A stretch of 64,000 bases of DNA, from the NCBI RefSeq assembly GCF_028769735.1, contig NC_088173.1, forward strand, positions 71,856,463 through 71,920,462, given 5' to 3'. The DNA is from Zonotrichia leucophrys gambelii (lineage: Eukaryota; Chordata; Aves; Passeriformes; Passerellidae). The notes below the pieces were generated by a model that worked only from the letters and a program-made list of their open reading frames with translations, made no database searches and was not told where the DNA came from. Positions 43,861 to 55,693 of the stretch are shown in pieces. A program made the position numbers and the translations under genes. Each line of letters starts with the position of its first letter. The stretch's first letter is position 1.

Positions 43861-46057
43861 GGCCCTGCCGCAGCCCCGGCAGTGGAGAAGCGGCACCGGG
43901 GAACCGGGAACGGGGAGCGGGGAGCCGGGAATCGTTTCCAGCCGCCAGCACCTTCCCCGGAGCGGCGGCTCCGTCCCCGCTCGCCCCTCCGGGCCCCGCA
44001 GAACCGGGGCTGCGGCCCGGGACCCCCGGCCTTGAGCAGGGCCCGTCCCCTGCGCTCTCCCCGCTCGGCCCTTTTCGTTCGCTTTATTTCCTTCCCCTTT
44101 CCGCCCTTTTGATTTATTTCCTTTTACTCTCCTTATCCCTACAGCTTTAGTTCTCCTTTTATTTTTATTTTTTCCTTTCGAATTTTATTTTTTTCCTGCT
44201 GTTTTCCCTGCGCTGTCCCGGTTATTTCAGCGACGGGCCCAGGCCGCGGCAGGCTCGGACATCCAGCGGCCACTGCAGCCCAAGGCCTTGAACTCCCGCT
44301 GCCCGCCAGAGCCCGAACCGGGCACCTCCCGCCTCTACCGGGCTCTACCCGTGCTCGGGCCGTACCCAGACCCCTGCGGGCTCCCCAGACCGGGGCGGCG
44401 CCCGGTACCGGGCCGTGAGCGCGGCGGAGCGCAGGGGCTGCGAAATCTCGGGGTTGCTTGCGTTTAAATTTAATTTATTTGTTTTTAATCCGCCGCCGTT
44501 AGAACCGTTCCGATTCCAGGCGGTACCGGGGAGGGGGGCGGCCGTCCCCGGGAAGCACCGCGGCCGCCGCCGCTGCTTTTTCCGCCCGGTTTTGCCCCCG
44601 TTGTAACGACAGGGACGGGACGGAGCCTCCCGAGGCGGGGGAGACCCCCGGGACGCCCCCGCACACACCGGGTCGGGCACTCCCAGTTGGAAACCGGGAG
44701 CCGCCCTGCTCGGTGCCGGTGTCGGTGCCGGTGTCGGTGTCGGTGCCGGTGCCGGTGCCCGGGAGCGGCTGTGCTGGATCAGAGAATTTCGGGGCTCCCT
44801 CGCTGCCCCATCCCGGGGCGGCAGTGGGGTAACCCCGGTAGCTGCGGGGACTCTCCGGTAGCTGCGGGGCAGCGCGGGGAAGCGGGACCGGAGCCCCCCG
44901 ACCCCCGCCCGGCCCGGGAAGGGGCAGCGCCCGCCGGGGCCGGGGGATTTCTTTATTCGTTGCCACATTGCAGGGCGGGGATCCCCAGGGTGAGCCCCCC
45001 CCGAGAAGGAACCGAGAACCGGAGCCGCCGCCGCTGCCGCCGCTGTCGGAGCCGGGCAGCGGCCGCCGAGGGGCTCTTTGTTTACCAATCGGTGTCACAG
45101 AACGGGAGGGCAGGAAATTGCGTCTGTACCGAGCCGTTAATTTAAAACCGGCTCTTTCCTCGCCCCCCGCTCGCCCCCAGCCGCTCCCCGGTGCGGTGCG
45201 GCGGGGGCTCGGCCGCCCGCTCCCCGCTGCCGGCTCCGACAGCGGCGGCGGCCGGGGGATGCGCAGCGGAGCGCGGCGGCGGCGGGGGAGGGCCGGGCCG
45301 GAGGAATAAGGACCCGGCTTCTTCGCCGGTCCCACCCCCGGCCGCTTCCTCCGCAGCTCCCTCCCCTCGGCCTCCCTTTCCCCTCCCGCCCCCCCCCACC
45401 CCACCTCCCTCCCCACCACCCCCCTAAAATCATCGCCCCCGATCTCCCGGTATTGATTTCCCCCGCACGCGAATCCCGAGCGCGGCGCGGCGCGGCGAGC
45501 CCTGGCACGGCTGGCGGCTCTCCCGCCGCCCGCTCCCGCCGCTACCGGCACCGACAGCGGCACCCGCACCGCTACCGGCGCTCCATGGAAGGGCAGCGGC
45601 GGCGGCCGGAGCGCCTGAAGTTTGCCCGGAGCGAGGTGCGGCGGGAGGTGGAGCTGGGGAGGGGGCGCGGCGGGGGGGGCTCGGCCGCCTGTCAAAGTTT
45701 GAAACTCCTTCTCCCCCCCGGCCTCGCACCCTCTCGGGACGCCCCGACGGGTCCCCCCCATCCCCGGTACCACCCCCGGCCGGCGGGGCGGGGAGGGGGG
45801 GGTGCGCTTTAAATGCCGGGCCCCCGGTTGGGAGAAGGCGACAGGCGACAGGCGGCGGCCCCCGGCGGTCCCCGGCCATGGGGGTGAGCCGAGCCCCGGG
45901 GGGGCCGGGGAGGGGCGGGGAGGGGAAGGGGTCTGCGGAGGGTGGGGGGGGGGGGGGGCTCCCTCCCATCCCCCCCGCCCAGCCTTGCCTCCTCTCTCCC
46001 TCTCCCCGTGTCTCTCTCTGCCTCCTGATGTTTGATCCCGCCGCGGCGCCCGCAGGG

Positions 46058-46340
46058 ATGAGCGATGGAGGGGCCGAGCCCGGCGGGAGCCCCGTGCTGC
46101 TGGCCGAGCCCGCGGCCACCGGGCGGGCCCGGGAGAAGCTGCCGACCCGGGCGGAGCTGGAGAGCGCCCTGCGCGCCGGCGGCGGCGGCGGCGGCGGCAG
46201 CGGCGGAACCGCCGGCGGCTTCAAGGACATCCCGGGAACGTCGGCGGTCAGCCCCGGCTCCTCCAAGCAGTGCGCCCCGGACACCGAGAGCCCGTCGGGG
46301 ACCGGCGAGGCGGATTACTGCCGCCGCATCCTGGTGCGAG
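46058..46340 (+). CDS. VAX2: VAX2 exon 1
   Basis: Residues 1-94 plus one base. Low-complexity Gly and Ala segments ([18 protein letters not shown]) sit between the conserved N-terminus and the CRRILVR motif that leads to the homeodomain. The donor is GTACGG. Confidence 0.9.
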
Positions 46341-49300
46341 GTACGGGCACGCTCCCCGCTCCCGTCCCCGCTTCCCCCGCCCTGGGATTCCCGCTCCGGG
46401 TACGGGGCATCCCCGGCACCGCTTCCAGCGCATCCCGGGCGCTTCCCGGCTGCGACCTCCGGCCTCCCGGCCCCGTCGCTCCTGCCCCGGCTCCGCTGAG
46501 CGCGGCACTGAGCGGGCCCGCTGCCCCAGCGCGGCTCGGCCGGCAGCGGGCTCGGAGCGGGGCCGTGCCCAGCGGGCGGCCGGGAAGGCTCCGGGGGAAC
46601 GGCCCCGGGGTCACGGAGCCGCCGGAGCCCCGCGGGGGACGCGCGGGCGGCGGGAGAGGGGGGACAGCATCGGCTCGGCGTTGGGAGCGATGTCGCAGGA
46701 GAAAAGCGTCACGGAGCGGCGGCGGGCGAGGGGGGGTTTATTTTTTTTTTCATTCCCCTTTATAATATCACCGGTTCGGCCCCGGCTGCGGCTCGGCGCT
46801 CCCCGGAGCCTCCGCGTCCCCCATCCCGCATCCCTCATCCCGCCGCCCGCGCTCAGTCCCCGCCGGCCCGGGACTCGCCGGGACCGCTTCTGCCTTGTGG
46901 CGAACCCCGAGAAGTTTGGGGCGCCCTGGCGCGGCTGTCGCAGGCGGGCGGGTCCCGAGCGCTCCGGGATCCCGGGGATGCTCCGCGTCCCCGCCGCTCC
47001 CCCGCCGCTGCCGGAGCCCGGAGCGGCTCGGCGGCCGCTCGGCGATCAGGGCCGAGGCCTCCCGGTGCCCAGCGCAGCGCTCGGGCAGGGAGCGGAGCGG
47101 CGGCCGTGACCTCCGTGCTCTTTGCCGGGGACCGGAGCCGGGTCCCTGTCCCGTCGTTATCCCGGGCTCGGGCATCACCCAAGCCTCTCTCCCGGTTGTC
47201 GCGATAGGCGCCCTTCGCCCACAGCCCGGTTGTCCCTGTCCGAACCGGGGACAGCGGCCGAGCAGCGGGCAGCGCTCGGCCAAGAGTCCCAGGGTCCCGC
47301 CCGTGCTGTCCCCGCGTTCCGGGGGTCTCCAAACAGGGCTGCGCCGGTCCCACCGGGTCAGGCTGGGGCCAGGCCTCTCCTCCGCCGGTTCCAGCCCCAC
47401 CGAGGCCGCCCCGACGGTGCCGGCACCGGGAGAGGGGCGAGGGTCGGTGCCCAAGGCCGGGGCAGGGTCTCCGCTCCCGCCGAGCCCGGGGACCCTCACC
47501 GGGAGCGCCCGGTTTCACCATCTTGCTGCAGCCGCCACGGTGCGGACAAAATGGTGGCGGGGAGAAAACGCCGCAAATCACCGGGGCTTGAGCAGGAAAA
47601 AAGCGGGGGGAACGTGGCGGGGCCACCCGGGCTGCGGGGACACGGAGCCGCCGGTCCCCACCCGGTCCCGCAGCCGGGCAGGGCCGGGGCCGAGCAGCGG
47701 CTGGGCCCGGGCAGAGCCTCCCGGTCGGTTTCGTGCGAAGCGGGAGGTTAAAATGTTCATTTTTATGTTTAAAATAATTCTTATTTAATATTTTGAGTTC
47801 TGCTCTCGCTGCTTGCCCAGGGAAAGGGGCCTTGTCAGCCCCGGCCTCGGTGAGGAGCGGCGGCCGTGGAGCTGCCGCCAGCCCCGGTGCAGCCCCGGCG
47901 CAGCCCCGGTGCTCGCCCGCGGTGCTTTCGGTGGAGTCGGGGGATCCTGGTGACCCCCTCACACTGACAGGGTCCTCTCGGGGTCTCCGTCCGCTCCTTT
48001 GTCCCGCGGTACCGGGGATGGTCCGTGCAGGACGGAGCCTTCCGGTCACCTCCCAGTCACCTCCTGGCCGTCCCCGTCTCGTCGTTAGTGGCTCCCGGGG
48101 ATAAACGGGACAAGGAGGGACCTGGGCAGCCCCGGGGCCGGTCCCAGTGTCCCCCGTGGCCACTGCGGCCCCACAGGGCTGGGGACACATCCCGGGATGC
48201 TCCCCGCGGTCACCTCCCTGTGCTGGGCCTGGTGGCCGCAGAGCACGTGGAGGGACCCTGGTGGCGTTTGGTGCCACCATGGCCACCCCATGGCACTGAG
48301 GGACATCCTGGAGGCTGGCAGGGACCTTTGGGGACCCCAAAGATCCTGGTAGCTGTGTTGGTGCGGGAAGCCAGGTGGGCATGGGTTGTCCCTGTGCCAG
48401 CGTGGGGTGTCCCTGTGGCAGGGTGAAGTGTCCCCATGGATTTGGGTGCTCTCTGCTCTTTTGAGGTATTTAAACCCCAGCTGTGTCCTGGCTCCAGAGC
48501 CACCAGGTCCCCAAGAGCAGGATGTGTCACCAGTGAGGCCCAAGGCTCCGGAACCCCTCAGGCAGGACCTGGGGAATTTTTTGGGGCTCCAGAAAGGGAA
48601 AAGACTTTCAGGAGGAGGTTCCAAAGAGATGGCCTGAGCGCCTCAAAACCTCCACTAGGGAAGGTCACTAGGGTGGGACGAGTGTTTTGGTGTCCCCTGT
48701 GCTGAGCTGGCACCGAGGCCGTGCCCTTTTCCCTGCCGTCCCTGCGGAGCTGCTCCAGCTGCCAGGGAATAACAATAAATAATGCCCGAGCTGGAGCCGA
48801 CCCGCAGCTGCGGCCCCGGATCCGGCCTCCCCGGCATTCCCGGCTGTTGTTGTGCTGTGGCCGTGGCGTGGGCACGGACATGGGCACGGATGTGGGCACG
48901 GGAGTGCGGACGTGGCCTGGGCATCGTCACCACCACGGCGCTTCCCACACAAAATGGTTCCCGGCGCTGATCCCGCCGGAAAAGCCGCTGATCCGCCTAC
49001 AGCCCCTTTCCTTCCCGGCAGCTCCACGCCAGCCTGTGGGGTTTGGGTGTGGGGCCGGTGCCACCACCCCCTGTGCCACCTTGGATGTCCCCAAGCCCTC
49101 GGGACTCCTTTGGTGCCGCGTTCCGGGATGGCGCCTCGGCCGTGTCCTGCAGCTCCACGGTGGGAGCGCGGCTCTGGGGTTGGGGTCCCTTTCCCAAATC
49201 GGTGTTTGGTCCCCATTCCCATCCAGGTGCTGGATCTGCCACCCTCATCCCAGCTCTTCTGTCCTCATCCCGGCTCTGCTGATCCTATGGCAGCGCCGCC

Positions 49301-52006
49301 ATTCCAATCCCGGGGCCACCATTCCCATCCCAGCACCACCATTACAGTCCCAGCACCCCCATTCCCATCCCAGTGGCACCATTCCCATCCCAGTGGCACC
49401 ATTCCAATCCCGGTGCCGCCATTCTCATTCCAGTGCCACCACTCCCATCCCAGCGCTGCCATTCCAATCCCAGCACCAACATTGCGATCCCAGCACCGCC
49501 ATTCCCATCCCAGTGCCCCCATTCTGATCCCAGTGCCAACATTACCATCCCAGTACCACCATTCCCATCCCAGTACCACCATTCCCATCCCAGTGCCACC
49601 ATTCCCATCCCAATGCCACCATTCCCATCCCAGTGCCACCATTCCCATCCCAGCACCACCATTCCCATCCCAGTGCCACCATTCCCATCCCAATGCCACC
49701 ATTCCCATCCCAGTGCCACCGTTCCCATCTCCACCACTCGCATCCCATCTCCATCACCCCATTCCCAGGTTTTCCTCTCTGTTTTCCTCCTTCCTACCCC
49801 AGGAATTTTGTAACCCCTTCATGCCCAACTCAGCCAGATGGAGAGAGAGCCATTGACCTCCAACCAGGATCCCTCTGGAATTGGGATCCAGCATCCCAAA
49901 ATCAGGGCTTGGACTGGATTTTAACCCTCTGGAAAAGCCCCTGGGAGCCCTGCAGGGAGGGCTCACCCAAACCCAGTCGGGATTTGGGACCTAGGAAGAT
50001 CCCAGTGGGCGATTCCCGAGGCTCGTTTTGTTTTCTGGGAGCTGGGACAGAATTCCTGTGGATTTTTTTGGTGGAGTTTGTCCTTTCCTGGTGGGAAGGA
50101 AGCCATGGAGGCTCCTCTGGAATGGCCACGAGCCACTTCCCACACCCAAACTCTCAAAGTTTTCTTTCCCTGGATATTCCCAACCTCATAAAATCCACAG
50201 CCGGCAACAGCTTGGCGCCCACGGCGCTCCCCAAACTTGTCCTTTAATAGGAAACCGCCCCAAAACGGGAGCTGAGCTTTCCAAGGAAATATTCCTCCAG
50301 CGAGAATAATTCTGGAGAGATGGGAATTGTAATAGAGAGGAAATTTTTCCAGTAATCCTGAGGAAGGACAGAAATCAAAAATTATATTAAAATTGCATTA
50401 AAAAAAATATCTTTAATTCAAATTCTTCCTTGGCATAAACCTCCTGTTTGCTCCTGGCTTTCAAAATTATTATTCCCGGGATTAAACACTCCATTTTCCC
50501 CAAAAAATTTATGGCTTCTATTTATGTTTTTAAAAAACCCCTAATTCATGGAGATTTGTCGCCTTTCCCTGGATATTTATAAACTCTCTGCATTTGGGGC
50601 TGGAAGGAAGAACTGAGCCACAATTTAGCTCCAGATTGTGGGAATTCCATGGATAATTCACATCCAGTCACTCTTTAATTCCATTTATTTTCCATTCCCC
50701 CCCAAATTTTTGGATTTTTGGACTGATTCCTTCAGTTTTGTTTTTTTTCCCCTGGACCGATTCCTTCCATTTTGTTTTGTTTTTTTTCCCTGATGGTTCT
50801 CGCCATCAAAAATTATATAAAAATTACAGAAAAAATAATCTTTAATTTAAATTCTTCCTGGGCATAAATCTCCTGTTTGCTCCTGGCTTTCCAAACTATT
50901 ACTCACAGGATGAAATGCTCCATTTTCCCAACGCTTGTTAACTGCGTTTTTTAATTTTTGGACTCATTCCTTCACTTTTTTTTTCCTTGATGGTTCTTCC
51001 CATCAAAAAATATATTAAAATTACATTTAAAAAATCTTTAATTCGAATTCTTCCTTGACACAAGTCTCCTGTTTGCCCCTGGCTTTCCAAAATATTATTC
51101 CCAGGATGAAACGCTCCATTTTCCCAACACTCGTTAACTGCATTTTTGGATTTTTAGACCAATTCCTTCAGTTTTGTTTTTGTCCCTGATGTTCTCCCCA
51201 TCAAAAATTATATAAAAAATTACAAAAAAAAAGTCTTTAGTTTGAATTCTTTGGCGTAAATCTCCTATTTGCTCCATGCTTTCCAAAGTATTACTCCCAG
51301 GATTAAACACTCCATTTTCCCAACGCTTGTTAACCACATTTTTGAATTTTTGAACTGACTCCTTCACTTTTTTTTTCCCTGACAGATCTCCCCATCAAAA
51401 ATTATTTTTAAAATTGCAGAAAAAAAATCTTTAATTTGAATTCTTCCTTGGCATCAATCTCCTGTTTGCTCCACACTTTCCAAAGTATTATTCCCAGAAT
51501 GAAACGCTCCATTTTCCCAACCCTCGGAAACCACAATTTTTGGGTTTTGGACTGATTCCTTCACTTATTTTTTCTCTGACAGATCTCCCCATCAAAAATT
51601 GTATAAAAATTAAATTTAAAAAATAATCAAATTATCTTTAATTTGAGTTCTTCCTTGGCATCAATCTCCTGTTTGTTCCACGCTTTCCAAACTATCATTC
51701 CCAGAACGAAACGCTCCATTTTCTCAACGCTTGTTAACCACATTTTTTTAATTTTTGGACCGATTCCTTCACGGTTTTGGGGTTATTTTTCTGACAATTT
51801 TCCCTGTTCTCCTCTCAGATGCCAAAGGGACGATCCGTGAGATCGTGCTGCCCAAGGGGCTGGACTTGGACCGGCCCAAGCGGACGCGGACGTCCTTCAC
51901 GGCGGAGCAGCTCTACCGCCTGGAGCTGGAATTCCAGCGCTGCCAGTACGTGGTGGGCCGGGAAAGGACGGAGTTAGCGCGGCAGCTCAACCTCTCCGAG
52001 ACGCAG
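46058..52006 (+). CDS. VAX2: VAX2, ventral anterior homeobox 2 (exons 1-2; last exon outside window)
   Basis: A nuclear homeodomain transcription factor that specifies ventral retina and optic stalk in vertebrates. Coding exons 46058-46340 and 51819-52006 join in phase to give 157 residues. The N-terminus [10 protein letters not shown] resembles mammalian VAX2 (MGDGGAE) and ends in the family motif [34 protein letters not shown] (rather than IREIIL of VAX1) favours VAX2. The homeodomain begins near R113 ([20 protein letters not shown]) and breaks after LNLSETQ, the expected intron site before VKVWFQNRR. That third exon is not seen in the next 12 kb, so it should lie beyond 64000. An in-frame upstream ATG at 46028 would add ten residues, but 46058 fits the family. 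Confidence 0.93.
47751..49299. other. VAX2 intron 1, unique part
   Basis: Non-coding. 47755-47800 is a short AT-rich patch; the rest is GC-rich and unique. 48760-48990 (AATAACAATAAATAATGCCC and the following GC-rich stretch) looks unique enough to be a conserved element, unproven. Confidence 0.4.
49300..49735. repeat. ~20 bp minisatellite ACCATTCCCATCCCAGTGCC in VAX2 intron 1
   Basis: About twenty-two units, many perfect. The antisense strand is G-rich. Confidence 0.96.
49736..50399. other. VAX2 intron 1, unique part
   Basis: No gene. 50170-50340 is unique and moderately AT-rich with a CTTGGCGCCCACGGCGCTCC core; a possible element only. Confidence 0.35.
50400..51790. repeat. AT-rich ~196 bp tandem array abutting VAX2 exon 2
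   Basis: Each unit has CTTTAATTTGAATTCTTCCT, TCTCCTGTTTGCTCC, CTCCATTTTCCCAACGCTTG and CCCATCAAAAATTATA. CTCCTGTTTG or its variant starts at 50441, 50870, 51066, 51262, 51459 and 51666, i.e. spacings of 429 (two units), 196, 196, 197 and 207. The last unit runs almost to the exon 2 acceptor at 51818. Confidence 0.93.
51819..52006 (+). CDS. VAX2: VAX2 exon 2: homeodomain helices 1-2
   Basis: Residues 95-157: [20 protein letters not shown] then the N-terminal arm and helices 1 and 2 of the homeodomain, including [18 protein letters not shown]. One conservative change is seen against mammals (YRLELEF instead of YRLEMEF). The acceptor CTCTCAG and donor GTGAGA are good. The recognition helix is in the missing exon. 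Confidence 0.96.
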
Positions 52007-52189
52007 GTGAGACCCGCGGGGGCTCCTCGGGGTTGGGGACATCGTGGTGGCCGTGGCCGTGTCCCCGAGCCGTCGGATGCGCGCGGCGTTCCCGGTGATG
52101 GCTTTCCTCCATTGCGTCCTTGGAATGGTTGGGATACGATTGGGGACAACCCTGAGCGGTCTGTGGGGACACCCCCAGCTGGTGGTGTC

Positions 52190-52285
52190 CACTCAAATGT
52201 CCGGCAAAGGGTCAAGGAGAGGTTGGACCCAAAGGTGGATGAGCTTTGAGGTTGTTCCCACCCAACCCATTCCATGATCCCGGGA
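52190..52285 (+). mobile_element. CR1-like 3' end in VAX2 intron 2
   Basis: AAGGAGAGGTTGGACCCAAA, GGATGAGCTTTGAGGTTGTT and CCCACCCAACCCATTCCATG match the CR1 terminal pattern (family, then TTCCATGAT). Confidence 0.7.
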
Positions 52286-52544
52286 AAAGCGGGAAGAGGA
52301 AGGAGCAGGGAGTGACAGTGGTGACGCAAGGTGGGACATGGTGGGGATTGGTGTCTGTGGGGGCTGCTCCCACTTTTCCTGCACCCCAATCCAGGAATTA
52401 GCCCGGGATCTCTTCTCCATCGCCTTCCCTGGATGATGGGAAGGGATTTTCCTGGTTTTCCTGTGCTGGGGAGAGCCGGGAGAATGGGTGGGGTGAGCTC
52501 TGGGGTTGGTGCCTCTGATGGGGTCGTGATGGTTTTGGCTTAGA

Positions 52545-52640
52545 AATTTATTATTAAATTGTAATCATAATTAATTAAATAATATTAATAACGGTATTTA
52601 TGTAATAATAATAGTAATATTAGAATAATTATAAATATTC
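52545..52640. repeat. AT-rich low-complexity patch
   Basis: TAATAATAATAGTAATATTA-type sequence in an otherwise GC-rich intron. 52286-52545 and 52640-52930 are unique with no gene seen. Confidence 0.85.
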
Positions 52641-52939
52641 TGCCTCGTCCACCCCGTTCCTGCCGAGTCTGGCAATGGCATAGCTTCCCTTGATTTGTAC
52701 AGGAAATAATTCCAATTTTTCCAACCCTTTTTTATGGACCAAACCCATCCCAGCTGTGGGCAGCCAGGCCATGGCTCCGGGTGATGGGATTTGGGGGGAT
52801 CCTGCTGCTGGGTTCGGGGGAAATCGGCATTCCAGGATTTTTTTTTGCGGTGGAATAGGGGGATTTCAGTGAGGACGAGGATTTGGGGTGGGATTTGGCT
52901 GTGCTGTGGTCAGGAGAGAAGTGGCCTTGGGTTCCCTGT

Positions 52940-53900
52940 TCCCAAGGTCCCAGTGTCACCTCCGTGGAGCCAGGAGGGTCACAGGTGACCGTGTCACACG
53001 CAGGAACAGCCTTGTCCCCCTGGCGAGGGCTCCCTTTTCCCCGTGTCCTTCTTCCTGAGGTCCCTTTTCCTGGGAACTCTCTTCCTGAGGTTCCTCTTCC
53101 CAGGAATTCTCTTGCTGAGGTCCCAGTGTCGCCTCCATGGAGCTGGGAGGGTCACGGGTGGCCTTGGCTGTGTCACTCTGTGGGAACAGCTTTGTCCCCC
53201 TGGGGAGGGGTCCCTTTTCCCAGTGTCCTTCTTCCTGGTGTCCCTCCTCCTGGAATCCCTCTTCTTTGGGTCCCTCTTCCCAGGATTTCTTTTCCCAAGG
53301 TCCCAGTGTCACCTCCGCGGAGCTGGGGGGGTCATGGATGGGCTTGGCTGTGTCACACTGCGGGAACAGCTTTGTCCCCCTGGTGAGGGTTCCACTTTTC
53401 TGGGATTCCTCTTCTTGGGGTTCCTCTTCCCAGAAATTCTCTTCCCGAGGTCCCAGCGTCACCTCCGTTGTCCACGAGGGTCACAGATAGCTTTGGCCGT
53501 GTCACTCTGTGGGAGCAGCTTTGTCCCCCTGGTGAGGGCTCCCCTTTCCCAGTGTCCTTCTTCCCAGTGTCCCTTTTCCTGGAATCCCTCTCCTTTGAGT
53601 TCCTTTTCCCTGGGATTTCTCTTCCCGAGGTCCCGGTGTCACCCCCGTGGTGCTGGCGCTGTCACAGGTGGCTGGCCGTGTCACACTGCAGGGACAGCTC
53701 TGTCCCCTGGCCGAGTCCCTTCCTCAAGGTCCCTCTTGCCGCTGTCCCCGTGTCCCCTCCACAGATCCGTGGGGAGCTGGGCAAAGCGGGAGCGGAGGAT
53801 TCCAGGGAGCTGGAGCTGCACAGCAATTCCCTTTTCCCAGGATTCCCCCTCCTGGGGCCCCGGTGTCACCTCCACAGAGCTGGGAGTGACAGGTGACAAG
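52940..53900. repeat. Minisatellite with ~150-225 bp units in VAX2 intron 2
   Basis: The word CCCAGTGTCACCTCC or a close variant recurs near 52948, 53123, 53302, 53452, 53632 and 53857, each followed by a GTGTCACACTGCGGGAACAG-like and TTTGTCCCCCTGG segment and CTCTTCCCAGGAATTCTCTT words. Confidence 0.88.
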
Positions 53901-53924
53901 GGACAAGCTGTGTGTCCCTGCCGT

Positions 53925-54860
53925 GGGATCCCTCTTCCCAAATCCCTCTTCTCAGGGTCCCCCTTCCCGCATCCCCTTTCCCAAATCTCCCTTCCTAAAT
54001 CCCCATTCCCACATCCCTCTTCCCAAATCCCCCTTCCCAAATCCCACTTTCCAAATCCCACTTTCCCAAATCCCCCTTCCCACATTCCCCTTCCCAGGAT
54101 CCCACTTCCCACATCCCTCGTCCCAAATCCCGTTTCTCAGGATCCCACTTCCCAGAATCCTCCTTCCAAAATTCCCAAATCCCAAATCTCTCTTCCCAAA
54201 TCCCACTTTCCACGGTCCTTCTTCCCAAATCCCATATCCCAAATCCCACTTCCCAAATTTCTCTTCCCAAATCCCAGTTCCCTCTTCCCAAACCCCTTTT
54301 CCCAAATCCCCTTCACACATGCCCCTTTCCAAATCCCTCTTCCCAGGATCCCACTTCCCAAATTCCTCTTCTCCAATCCCTCTTCCCAAATGCCTTTTCC
54401 CAAATCCCACCTCCCAAATCCCCCTTCCCAAATCCCCCCTTCCCAAATCCCCTTTCCCAGATCCCTTTTCCTAAATCTCTTTTCACAAATCCCCCTTCCC
54501 AAATCTCCCTTCCCACATCCCCCTTCCCAAATCCCACTTCCCTGAATCCTTCTTCCCAAATCCCCCTTCCTAAATCCCTCTTCACAAATTCCCCTTCCCG
54601 CATCCCCCTTTCCAGATTGCTCTTCCCGGGATCTCACTTCCCAAATCTCCCTTCCCAAATTCCTCTTCCCAAATCCCAAATCTTCCTTCCCAAATTCCTC
54701 TTCCCAAATCCCAAATCTTCCTTCCCAAATTCCTCTTCCCAATCCCATTTCCCAAACCCCCCTTCCCAGGATCCTTCTTCCCAAATCCCCCCTCTCCAAA
54801 TCCCTTTTCCCACATCCCCCTTCCCCAATTCCGCCTTTCCCAAATCCCCCTTCCCAGGCT
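53925..54860. repeat. ~13 bp minisatellite CCCTTCCCAAATC
   Basis: About seventy degenerate units of CCCTTCCCAAATCCC and CACTTCCCAAATCCC, nearly purine-poor. 54860-55690 after it is unique with no gene seen. Confidence 0.95.
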
Positions 54861-55693
54861 CTCTCCCTGGCCAGCGTTTGTCCCCCGGGCACGGAGGATG
54901 TGCCCAGCAGGGTGCCAGGGCTCAGAGGTCACAGCCTTTCCTCAGGGATGAAATTCCCATCTTTTCTCTGGAGCCCGGCTGCTGCCTCCATCCCTGGGTG
55001 AGAAAATTCCCACCCCGTGGGCCGGGCGCTGTCGCTTCTGCTCCGCTCTCCCCCTTCCCTCCTTCTTCCCTGTCTCCTTAAATTCCTTTCCCTGCTTTTC
55101 ACACCATTTTTCCTTCCCCGCAGCCAATTCCCAGTTTCCAGAACCTTCCTGGCTCCCTGATTTTTTCCCAGCCACTCACAATTCCCGAATTCCTCCTCTT
55201 CTTCCTCTCTCCAGGGGTGGTTTCACACTCAGGCATTCCCCATTTTCCTCATTCCGGGTTTTTCACGGCCAGGATGTTTTCCTCGGGAATTCCAAGAGCT
55301 TTAAACTGACTTTTCCAAGCCGCCTTTGGGTCTGGAAGGTGCTGATCCCACCTGGATCAGGTGACCTGGAGAGGGAAAAGTCACCTCCAGCCCCTCCTGT
55401 CCCCAGCCAGCTCCTCCCAACCGGGATAAATTCAACTTTTGCAGTAATCCCAGGATTTTGGCTGCTTCTGGTGATTCATTCCCAGAACAGCTCCCAGAAT
55501 TTATGGAATTTTAGTGGTGAATCCCAATCAACAGCATCTCCTGGCTCTTTATTTTTTTTTTTTTTTTGGGATGGGGGACAGATCCTTTCCAGTCCTTCCT
55601 TGAGCTGGATTTTAATTCCAAGACAAATTCTTGGAATTAAATCTTTAATTCCGAGGAAGCTGCTCCTGACTTTCCCCTGTGGATGTGATGGGA

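Larger units (their letters stand above)
43500..47750. promoter_or_regulatory. VAX2: CpG-rich region around VAX2 exon 1
   Basis: Long CpG-dense sequence with no depletion, typical of developmental transcription factor promoters. Within it: a short GGTGCCGGTGTCGGT repeat (44715-44760), a TTTAAA box at 45808, a TCAAAG word at 45693, and opposed YY1-like words CCATCTTG (47518) and AAAATGGTGGCGG (47548). Its outer borders are approximate. Long open frames reflect lack of stops in GC-rich DNA. Confidence 0.65.

Noticed and set aside
45878..46765. Longer VAX2 start at 45878 or 46028, or read-through past 46340
   Set aside because: The family N-terminus aligns to the ATG at 46058, and the 46340 donor joins in phase to the conserved DAKGTIRE sequence of exon 2; downstream frames are GC-rich read-through.
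46058..52006. VAX1 instead of VAX2
   Set aside because: The [10 protein letters not shown] linker and MSDGGAE start fit VAX2; VAX1 has IREIIL and a different N-terminus.
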